Assembly (NCBI GenBank): GCA_903951425.1
Contig: CAJBBX010000115.1
Location: 60,517-124,516 of the forward strand
Length of the DNA stretch: 64,000 nt
Reading direction: 5' to 3'
Source of the DNA: an uncultured Chthonomonas sp.
GTDB taxonomy: Bacteria > Armatimonadota > Chthonomonadetes > Chthonomonadales > CAJBBX01
The notes beneath the pieces were generated by a model. That model saw only the letters and a list, made by a program, of their open reading frames with translations, had not been told where the DNA came from and did not search any database. Position numbers and translations under genes: made by a program. Shown here in pieces: positions 57,007-64,000 of this stretch (its first letter is position 1; every line of letters starts with the position of its first letter).

Positions 57007-58767
57007 ATGGCATACTCGATCGACTCTTACAATGCGCTCTTATGCCGACTGATCGACGATCTTGGCGGACCCGTCGTGCCTGATGGAGGCGCAGGCCCGG
57101 TCTACAACGGGGAACCCTCGCTGGCCAAGAACGTGGGTGAAGTCCTCCCCTACGCTCTGGCTGCCGATGCGGCGCTTGCCGACTGGGATCCGGGGATCGA
57201 CATTCCGGATGCCGTGATCTGGCGAGCCGACGAGGGTGTGACCCTGGCGCAGGACGACGCGACGGTGACGAGTTGGGCGGCGTGGCGCTCGCCGGCCGGC
57301 GCCACGGCAGCCGCAGTGGGCACGCCAACGCTTGAAGGGAGTGTGTTCGGCATTGGCGCCCGCCACTTCCCTGGCGTGCCTCCAGGAGAGCCCTGGCTCA
57401 TGCGCTCCGGTGATGCCGTGACCCAGGCCCTCCTGATGGGCATGGACGGAAGCACCCCACACAGGCACACGATCATCTTCTGGGTCAAGCCGGATACGGT
57501 GACGCCCGACGACGATATGACGATCTGCTGCGTCTGGACTCCCGGTGAGACATGCGAGGATGAGCCGAATCCGCATCGCTGCGCGTACTGGCTCGGCCTC
57601 ACGACAGAGGGCAAGTTCGTCTATAAGGCTACGAGCAATGGGTGTCCCGCGTCGGCTGTGGAGGTTGAGTCGACGGTGAGCGTTGCGCCTGGTGTCTGGT
57701 ACCGCGTCGTCGCGCAGTTCGCAGCCGGCACGCAGGGCAACGAGCTCCGCCTGGGCGTCGGGGCCGGTTCCAGTGGGCTGACCTGGGTCACTGTGGGCTT
57801 TGCCGGCGCCGGCATATTCGGCGTAGCATCCGGTGAGACCGGCATACCGTTCCACGTCGGTGGCTGGACAGCCGACTACGTGTGGCGGGGCAGCATGTCG
57901 CACGGGTACTACTACAAGGCTGCTCTCGGTACAACCGCCATCGATGCGCTGGCCGGCGCAGGCAAGCAGCCCATCAACTATGTGGACATGGCTGAGGCCG
58001 AGGATGTGGATACCGCCAATGTTGAGTCGGTATGGCAGCTCGATGAGCCGTCCACCCAGTACGCCTACGATCAGCTCGGCAGCAACAATCTCCACTGGGG
58101 GTACTGGCATGTCGGCAGTGCCCCCGGACCGACCGGCGGCTTCCCGGGCATTCGGTTGGTGCGAACGTTCTATCAGGGCAAGCCGACCAACTGCCAGTAC
58201 TTCACGTGCAACGCACTGGCATCTCAGTTCAGCGGCGTCAACAAGCCCATGTCCGTCTTCATCCTCATGCGGATAGTGAACTCGGAGGCCACGTCCGATC
58301 CCAACGGGTTCATCGGGCTCGGGAACACCGGCAGCAACATGCCGTACCGGATGTGGCACAACACGGCGGCCTACCATCGCGACAGCTCAAACGCCTACGC
58401 GCAGGTCCAGCTCTACCAGGGCGAGGGGGACTGGGCTGAGGACACGAACCCGAGCGGGCCAACGACCTACACCAAGTGGGCCTACGATGCAGCCGCCCAC
58501 GTGCTCTGCTGCACATGGGGCGGTTCGCCGTACAGCGTGAACTTCTATCCGGACGGCCCGCTGGGAGCGGACACCGGTACGATGGCCGGCGTAGGTTCCG
58601 TGACGTTCAACGAGTTCAGTATCGGCGCCATCGCGCGGGCAACCGACGATGTGATCTTCCCGATGGATGGCTATATCGGAATGGTGGTCCTCGTGCCCAG
58701 AGTGATCAGCTCGGTGGAACGCTGGTCCTTGATGGAATGGATGAAGCGCACAGCGGGAGTCTACTGA
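57007..58767 (+). CDS. LamG/concanavalin-like protein without signal peptide
   Basis: 586 aa, ATG 57007 with AGGTG upstream. Two jelly-roll-like halves: IPDAVIWRADEGVTLAQDDA to about residue 340 (HTIIFWVKPDTVTPDDDMTI, GVWYRVVAQFAAGTQGNELR), and about 345-586 (KPMSVFILMRIVNSEATSDP, YIGMVVLVPRVISSVERWSL). This is the LamG/laminin-G or DUF-type lectin pattern. Unlike its neighbours no signal peptide is present, and the N-terminus (YNALLCRLIDDLGGPVVPDG) reads like a phage-structural or surface-assembly protein. Codon use is less G/C at third positions than in the flanking genes. Function unknown. Confidence 0.65.
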   Translation: MAYSIDSYNALLCRLIDDLGGPVVPDGGAGPVYNGEPSLAKNVGEVLPYALAADAALADWDPGIDIPDAVIWRADEGVTLAQDDATVTSWAAWRSPAGATAAAVGTPTLEGSVFGIGARHFPGVPPGEPWLMRSGDAVTQALLMGMDGSTPHRHTIIFWVKPDTVTPDDDMTICCVWTPGETCEDEPNPHRCAYWLGLTTEGKFVYKATSNGCPASAVEVESTVSVAPGVWYRVVAQFAAGTQGNELRLGVGAGSSGLTWVTVGFAGAGIFGVASGETGIPFHVGGWTADYVWRGSMSHGYYYKAALGTTAIDALAGAGKQPINYVDMAEAEDVDTANVESVWQLDEPSTQYAYDQLGSNNLHWGYWHVGSAPGPTGGFPGIRLVRTFYQGKPTNCQYFTCNALASQFSGVNKPMSVFILMRIVNSEATSDPNGFIGLGNTGSNMPYRMWHNTAAYHRDSSNAYAQVQLYQGEGDWAEDTNPSGPTTYTKWAYDAAAHVLCCTWGGSPYSVNFYPDGPLGADTGTMAGVGSVTFNEFSIGAIARATDDVIFPMDGYIGMVVLVPRVISSVERWSLMEWMKRTAGVY

Positions 58768-58823
58768 TGGGCCGAGGTCCTGTCCGCCGGCCTGGCGCCG
58801 GCGCGCCGAAAGGCAGGTGTCTG

Positions 58824-60989
58824 ATGTTTGGGAGACCAAATGCAGCCTTCGCACTCCTGGCCCTGATGGCACTGTCAGCCTCAGCGCTTGCCATTGATGA
58901 GCCGGCGACCCGTTGGCGGGTCAACCTGAGTGCGTCGGACTCGTGCATCGCCTTCTCGCAGGACGGCTCCATGGTGGCCATCGGCTCCGGCACCATAGTG
59001 GACGTCAGGCGTTCCATAGACGGCGTACTCATCCGTCGATTCGACATCCAGGCCCCTGCTGTGCGGGCAGCAGCCTTCTCGCCGGACGGCACAATACTGG
59101 TGACCGGCGGCGCCACGCAGGCGAACTCTGATAGGTCGGTTAAGGTCTGGCGCATGACCGACGGACTTCTCCTAAACTCCTGGCGCGACTACGTCACTCC
59201 GTATTGGCTCGGCGTCATGCCGGACGGAAGGACCCTCCTCGTCGGCGGCACCGACTACCGGGAGACGGGGCGCGGCATCACGCTCTATGACATGGCGTCC
59301 GGCGGCCGGCTCCGCGAGTATGCAGGCGCCTACGCGCAGAGCTTTGACATGAACCCGAGCGTTACCCTGGTTGCCGCGGGTTACGGAGCGTCGATCTCTG
59401 TCTACAACGTGGCCGACACCACAAGGGCCGCGCATCTGCCGTGCAGCTCGGCGTCTGTGGTATGCCTCCCGGCCTTCTCGCCGGACGGCGCCCATCTGGC
59501 CGTGGCCTCAGATGCCAGGGAGCTGCGCCTGTTTCGAACCTCGGATTGGCAGATCCTCTATGCTCGCGCACTCGGCCGGAACAACCGGTCGTACGGCCTT
59601 TCGTATTCGCCTGACAGTTCGACACTCGCGCTGGGCACTGGTTACGGAGCCTCCATTCTGTTCCTCCGAGCCTTCGACGGAGAGCCGTTGCAGGAGTTCA
59701 CGCCCGCCGGCGCGACGGGTGTCAACAAGGTTGCATTCTCGCCCGACAACGGGCACTTTGCGTACACCCTGTTCAGCCCACCCACGTTCATCATGGCCCG
59801 CAACCCGTATGGGTCGCAGCCGCCGCCCATGCCCTCGCAGATCAGTCTGCCAAACGTCACGGCGAAACCGGGCCAGACCGTGCCCATTGCCGCAACGCTC
59901 TCCAACGGCATCAACAGCCTGCCGGGCAGGGAGCTGGCCTTCGCGGTGGACGGTACGGGCATTGGAATCGCCGTTACGGAAGCAGACGGTACCGCAGCTC
60001 TGCCCTACCACACCCTGATCGAGGCGCCGGGTGGCCACCTGATGACCGCTACCTACGCCGGTGATGCAGACTTCGCCGACACCACTGGCTATGGTGTACT
60101 GATCGTCGGCAAGGCCGGCACGGCGCTCTTCGCCCCGGATCGTGCGGCCCCAGTCACCACCTCGGTGACCCTCAAGGCCTACCTCAGGCGCACCACCGAC
60201 AACGGCCCGGTCTCGGGCCGCAGCATCAAGTTCAGCGTGGCCGGCGTCGCGGTGGGCTCCGCGGCCACGTCGGCCTCGGGCGAGGCGGTGTTGCCCTGGA
60301 CCGTCGATGACGGCCCAGCCACGCGCACCCTCCGCACCGAGTTCGCCGGCGATACCTCGTACCTCGCCTGTACCGCTGACGCCACCCTCACGGCGCAGAC
60401 GTTGGCCACCAAAGTCTACGTGGTGGACCGCACCCAGATGATCAAGCAGTACACCGTGCTCAAGGCCTACCTCTACCTGCTCAACAACAGCGCGGTGCCC
60501 GGTAAGCCCATGACGGTGAAGGTGGACGGCACAGCCCTGGGAACGCTCAATACGAACGCCTCCGGCTACGTGCAGTTCGGCTACACGGTGCCCGAGGGCA
60601 CCGGCGCGGGCGTCCGCACGGTTCGCGGCGAGTTCGCGGGTGACGCAGGCTACCTGGCCTCAGGCAACAACGGCAAGCTCACGGTCACGCAGGGCAACCT
60701 CTACATCTGGCCCTACATCCGCAGCGCCAAGGTGGGCACCAACCACACGCTCAAGGCCTATGTGCGCAGCCTGCCGGACTACGTCATCCAGCCCGGCAAG
60801 CCCATCACGTTCAGCGTCAACGGCACGCCCGTTGGCACGGCCAACGTGGCGGCCGACGGCTGGGCATCGGCGATCTGGGCCATCCCGGCGGGCGAGCCCA
60901 CGGGCTCCCATACCGGCTCCGCGGCCTTCGCCGGCGACAGCTGGTACGCAGCCGTCACCGCCAACACCGCGTTCAACGTGGTGCCGTAG
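58824..60989 (+). CDS. Secreted WD40-propeller protein with Ig-repeat tail
   Basis: 721 aa, ATG 58824 after AAAGGCAGG. Signal peptide MFGRPNAAFALLALMALSAS to about residue 23. WD40-type blades to about 335 (DSCIAFSQDGSMVAIGSGTI, AVRAAAFSPDGTILVTGGAT, CLPAFSPDGAHLAVASDARE). Four Ig-like domains follow from about 345; the last two are the copy of those in the RCC1 gene. No cell-wall anchor is visible at the end (TAFNVVP). Presumably an extracellular binding or adhesion protein. An intrinsic terminator follows. Confidence 0.85.
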   Translation: MFGRPNAAFALLALMALSASALAIDEPATRWRVNLSASDSCIAFSQDGSMVAIGSGTIVDVRRSIDGVLIRRFDIQAPAVRAAAFSPDGTILVTGGATQANSDRSVKVWRMTDGLLLNSWRDYVTPYWLGVMPDGRTLLVGGTDYRETGRGITLYDMASGGRLREYAGAYAQSFDMNPSVTLVAAGYGASISVYNVADTTRAAHLPCSSASVVCLPAFSPDGAHLAVASDARELRLFRTSDWQILYARALGRNNRSYGLSYSPDSSTLALGTGYGASILFLRAFDGEPLQEFTPAGATGVNKVAFSPDNGHFAYTLFSPPTFIMARNPYGSQPPPMPSQISLPNVTAKPGQTVPIAATLSNGINSLPGRELAFAVDGTGIGIAVTEADGTAALPYHTLIEAPGGHLMTATYAGDADFADTTGYGVLIVGKAGTALFAPDRAAPVTTSVTLKAYLRRTTDNGPVSGRSIKFSVAGVAVGSAATSASGEAVLPWTVDDGPATRTLRTEFAGDTSYLACTADATLTAQTLATKVYVVDRTQMIKQYTVLKAYLYLLNNSAVPGKPMTVKVDGTALGTLNTNASGYVQFGYTVPEGTGAGVRTVRGEFAGDAGYLASGNNGKLTVTQGNLYIWPYIRSAKVGTNHTLKAYVRSLPDYVIQPGKPITFSVNGTPVGTANVAADGWASAIWAIPAGEPTGSHTGSAAFAGDSWYAAVTANTAFNVVP
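60403..60989 (+). repeat. Duplicated Ig-tail segment, copy B
   Basis: The partner of 56161-56747, same length. Here the lysine codon after PMTV is AAG, and the frame is intact to the TAG stop. Confidence 0.8.
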
Positions 60990-61014
60990 TCCGTCCGGCG
61001 CCCGGCCAACCCAG

Positions 61015-61051
61015 CGCCCCCGGAGGCTTCGGCTTCCGGGGGCGTCTTTGT
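61015..61051 (+). terminator. Intrinsic terminator
   Basis: CGCCCCCGGAGGC (61015-61027), loop TTCG, GCTTCCGGGGGCG (61032-61044), with one G-U pair in 13, followed by TCTTTGTGT. A very stable stem with tetraloop and T-rich tail, 26 bp after the WD40 gene's stop. Confidence 0.85.
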
Positions 61052-61274
61052 GTCGGGGAGACCGTCCGGGGCCGTCTGATGCTGCGGCGCACGGGACGGC
61101 GCTTGCGCTCCTTCCATAGCCTCGAGATAGTACTTGCGAACCGCCGCCTAACGTGACATTATGTGCCCGATGGGTGCGCCGTAAGGTCGGCCACCCGGCT
61201 CAATCTGTGTAGAGCCAGCGGGCATACTCCTCCACATTGGGGTGGCCATCGCCACTGTCGTGGAAAGGCAAACC

Positions 61275-64000
61275 ATGTTCAGCCTCACTCGCAAGATGCT
61301 GCGCGCTACGGCGTGCTCGGCAGCCCTCCTCGCGGCCGTGGCGGGTAGCGCATCGCCCTCCGCCGGCCTGACCAGGTCGCAAAACGCGAGCCTCCCCGTG
61401 ACGTTCGAGAAGAACACGGGCCACTACCCGAAGGAGGTGCGGTTCGTCGCGCGAAGCGGAGCCGGGACGCTCTTCCTGACCAACAAGGAGTTCGTCCTCG
61501 CCCTTCGCAAGGGCGACAAGCGGACGGCTCTCCGGCTGAAGCTGCAGGGCTCCAGCCCGAAGGCCGTCGCGTCGGGCCTGGACAAGCAACCGGGCATCGT
61601 CAACTACTTCCTCGGCAACGACCCGAAGCAGTGGCGGACCAGCATTCCCACCTACTCCCGCGTGAAGCTGGCGGGCGTCTACCCCGGCATCGACCTGGTC
61701 ACCTACGGCGCAGGCATGAGCCGCACGCTGGAGTATGACTTCGTGGTGCGGCCCGGCGCCGATCCGTCGCGCATCCGCATGGCCGTCTCCGGTGCGAAGT
61801 CGCTGCGAAGCGTGGACGGCAAGCTCATCGCCTCCACCGCCTGCGGCGACGTCACGCTGAACCGGCCCTACGCGTACCAGACCGTGGGCGGCGTCCGCAA
61901 GCAGGTCGCCTGCTCCTTCGCGCTGGAGCGCAACACCGTCGCCTTCCAGGTCGCCCGCTACGATGCGAGCCAGCCGCTGGTGGTCGACCCGACGCTGGAG
62001 TACAGCACCTTCCTGGGCGGCGCCCTCGACGACAGCTGCCAGGGCGTTCACATAGACCCGGCCGGCGCCGTCTTCGCCGGTGGCTACACGAGCAGCTCTG
62101 CTTTTCCCACCAGCGCCACGGGCTATGACCGAACCCTTGGCGGGACGGAAGACTGCATTGTCACCAAACTGAACGCCGCCGGCACGGCCCTGGTCTACAG
62201 CACCTTCCTCGGCGGCGCCAGTGGCGACTACTGCTGGGACCTTGCGGTGGATGCTACAGGCCAGGCATTCGTGACCGGCCGCACCGATAGCTCCGGGTTC
62301 CCAACCACCGCGGCGGCATATGACAGGAGCTTCGGCGGCAGCAGTGATGTCTTCGTGACCAAGCTGAACGCTACGGGCTCCGCGCTGTTGTACAGCACGC
62401 TCATCGGCGGGACGGGTACCTACTCAGAAGAGGGCCGGGGCATTGCCCTCGATAGCACGGGGAACGCCGTTGTATGCGGCTCCACGCAGAACCCCGGCTT
62501 CCCCACGACCGTCGGAGCCTACGATCGCACACATGGCGGCAGTTGGGATGCCTTCGTCGTAGAGCTGACCGTTACCGGCGGCGAACTCCGCTACGGCACG
62601 TTCCTGGGCGATACCAACATCGATAACGCCAGAGGCGTCGCGCTGGACTCTGCCGGCGCTCCCGTCGTGTGCGGGCAGACGGTCAGCGCGGGTTTCCCTA
62701 CCACACCGGGGGCGTACAACACCGTGATCGCCAGCGCCGATGGCTTCGTGACCAAGCTGAGCGCCGACTTCGCCTCCCTGGTCTACAGCACCTTCCTGGG
62801 CGGCAGCGTGAATGAGGACGCCAGGCACATCGCGCTGGACTCCGCCGGCGCCGCTTACGTCTGCGGCGACACCAGCAGTGCCGGCTTTCCGACCACTACC
62901 GGGGCGTACGACGAGACCCACAACGGCGGATCATATGACGCCTTCGTGGTGAAGCTGAGCCCCGACGGCTCGTCGCTGAACTACGGCACACTCTTGGGTG
63001 GTTCCGGCACCGATTACGGCTTGGCTCTCGCCCTCGATGCCGATGGGTCGCCGTACGTCTGCGGCTACACCGCCAGCACGGACTTCCCCACCACCGCCGG
63101 CGCGTATGACACCACCCACAATGGCGTCGCTGATGTCTACGTCGCCAGGTTGAGCGCCGACCTCTCCGCGCTTCGGTACAGCACGCTGATGGGCAGCCCC
63201 AACTGGGACATCTGCGAGTGCATATCAGTGAACAGCGCCGGCGTGGTTGCGCTGGGCGGCAGGGTCGGCACGGGCTTTCCTGTCACCACCGGCGCGTACG
63301 ATACGAGTTTCAACGGGGCCGGCCAGTACGACGCCTTCGTGGCCAGATTCGGGTTCGCGCCGGCCACGACCTCCCTCTCCGCCACCGGAGCGACGGGGCA
63401 GGTGGGGGAGATGGTGGAGTTCACGGCGACGCTCACCTCGGGCGGCTCGCCCGTGGATGGGGCGACGGTGAAGTTCACCACGCCCGACAGCGTGACCACC
63501 TCCCGGACGACCAACGCGTCCGGTGTGGCCAACCTCTGGTACGACATCCCTGTCGGCGCCGCCACGGCCTCCGTTGCGGTGGTGTTCGACGCCACTGACG
63601 ACTACCAGGCAGGCAGCACGACGGCGTCCCTGACGGTCAACCCCGTGGCGAAGGTCTCGGCGTTGTCCGCCTCCGGCAGTCAGGGGAGTTTGGTGACGCT
63701 ATGCGCCTATCTCTGGCAGGGCAAGACGATGGCCGGCCTCACCGGCAAGCAGCTGACCTACAGCATCGACGGCGGTCCGGCAATCAACTTCGGCTCGTTG
63801 ACGAGCGGCGCCTACGGCAGGGCCTCCAGTGCGTACACGATCCCGGGCGCGATGTCCGTCGGCGCCCATGCCGTCACGGTGGCCTGGGCCGGTGGCGGCG
63901 GTTACGCGGCCGCGCAGGGAACCTCGACGCTGACGGTGTCGGGGCAGGCCCGCACCTACATCTGGGTCCACAACCATGGGGCCACGCAGAACGCGGCCAC
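61275..64000 (+). CDS. Secreted SBBP-propeller protein with Ig-like tail (3' truncated)
   Basis: ATG 61275 after GGAAAGG; open to the window edge, more than 908 codons. Signal peptide MFSLTRKMLRATACSAALLA and on to about residue 31. A N-terminal DUF7948-type domain (LPVTFEKNTGHYPKEVRFVA, PGIVNYFLGNDPKQWRTSIP, YPGIDLVTYG). From about 240, at least eight SBBP blades of about 50 residues: LEYSTFLGGALDDSCQGVHI, TKLNAAGTALVYSTFLGGAS, GFPTTAAAYD. After about 695, Ig-like domains (ATTSLSATGATGQVGEMVEF). The last visible residues ARTYIWVHNHGATQNAA match the YIWPYIRSxKVGTN opening of the Ig tail in the two upstream genes. No stop in the window. Confidence 0.88.
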   Translation, partial: MFSLTRKMLRATACSAALLAAVAGSASPSAGLTRSQNASLPVTFEKNTGHYPKEVRFVARSGAGTLFLTNKEFVLALRKGDKRTALRLKLQGSSPKAVASGLDKQPGIVNYFLGNDPKQWRTSIPTYSRVKLAGVYPGIDLVTYGAGMSRTLEYDFVVRPGADPSRIRMAVSGAKSLRSVDGKLIASTACGDVTLNRPYAYQTVGGVRKQVACSFALERNTVAFQVARYDASQPLVVDPTLEYSTFLGGALDDSCQGVHIDPAGAVFAGGYTSSSAFPTSATGYDRTLGGTEDCIVTKLNAAGTALVYSTFLGGASGDYCWDLAVDATGQAFVTGRTDSSGFPTTAAAYDRSFGGSSDVFVTKLNATGSALLYSTLIGGTGTYSEEGRGIALDSTGNAVVCGSTQNPGFPTTVGAYDRTHGGSWDAFVVELTVTGGELRYGTFLGDTNIDNARGVALDSAGAPVVCGQTVSAGFPTTPGAYNTVIASADGFVTKLSADFASLVYSTFLGGSVNEDARHIALDSAGAAYVCGDTSSAGFPTTTGAYDETHNGGSYDAFVVKLSPDGSSLNYGTLLGGSGTDYGLALALDADGSPYVCGYTASTDFPTTAGAYDTTHNGVADVYVARLSADLSALRYSTLMGSPNWDICECISVNSAGVVALGGRVGTGFPVTTGAYDTSFNGAGQYDAFVARFGFAPATTSLSATGATGQVGEMVEFTATLTSGGSPVDGATVKFTTPDSVTTSRTTNASGVANLWYDIPVGAATASVAVVFDATDDYQAGSTTASLTVNPVAKVSALSASGSQGSLVTLCAYLWQGKTMAGLTGKQLTYSIDGGPAINFGSLTSGAYGRASSAYTIPGAMSVGAHAVTVAWAGGGGYAAAQGTSTLTVSGQARTYIWVHNHGATQNAA

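Overview
The window reads as one chromosomal segment of a high-G+C, free-living, polysaccharide-degrading bacterium. The evidence is the density of secreted glycan-active enzymes, the beta-propeller/Ig-repeat secreted proteins, c-type cytochromes fused to propellers, and a 'fills-with-small-residue' pseudopilin-like C-terminus in the 23.7 kb gene. This repertoire is typical of Armatimonadota or Planctomycetota-type lineages. No rRNA or other phylogenetic marker is present, so the phylum is an inference. Many genes start with GTG and many are joined by 4-nt stop/start overlaps. TAG is an ordinary stop codon here.

Layout. 1-10.6 kb: the tail of a CreD-like membrane protein, then a run of secreted carbohydrate-active proteins (TIM-barrel hydrolase, parallel beta-helix, six-hairpin glycosidase, heparinase-like, an unknown two-domain protein, an exported nucleoside hydrolase) and an amber-broken hicB antitoxin. 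10.7-16.6 kb: a compact five-gene minus-strand cassette (coiled-coil protein, degenerate DUF2791/BrxD-like ATPase, intact BrxD-like ATPase, unknown 174-aa protein, SNF2 helicase fused to an Mrr-type nuclease). It looks like a stand-alone anti-phage or DNA-processing system. A REP-like palindrome lies at its 3' end, and a second copy lies just beyond its 5' end, in the 3' end of the next gene. 16.8-23.7 kb: PLP decarboxylase, solitary HEPN protein, and a tight operon with a CBM9-like protein, a Nif3-like protein, a 63-aa protein, a truncated glutamyl-tRNA-synthetase-like enzyme, a Cys-cluster protein and a membrane-anchored protein. 23.9-27.1 kb: GT9 glycosyltransferase and a trehalase-fold lipoprotein. 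27.2-34.3 kb: three hybrid phosphorelay proteins, one of which has lost its ATPase domain. 34.4-41.9 kb: a second block of secreted glycan enzymes (DUF5722-like, TIM-barrel, GH29 fucosidase, sialate O-acetylesterase). 42.2-48.1 kb: two exported propeller/c-type cytochrome proteins and a chorismatase/RidA-like protein. 48.1-51.7 kb: GT4, polysaccharide deacetylase, TPR protein and dihydropteroate synthase. 51.8-64 kb: an alpha-galactosidase, then three secreted proteins that carry different beta-propeller heads (RCC1, WD40, SBBP) on related Ig-like tails, with a LamG-like protein between them. The RCC1 gene is interrupted by an amber codon, and the SBBP gene runs off the window.

How it fits together. 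Most genes serve extracellular glycan capture and breakdown (uronic acid/pectin-type polymers, fucosides, galactosides, acetylated sugars), with large sensor kinases nearby. The distinct accessory element is the helicase-nuclease/ATPase cassette. Orphan or broken toxin-antitoxin pieces (hicB, HEPN with a possible partner remnant, a DUF2281/VapB-like antitoxin) are scattered around it. No tRNA, rRNA, CRISPR array, insertion sequence or prophage was recognised.
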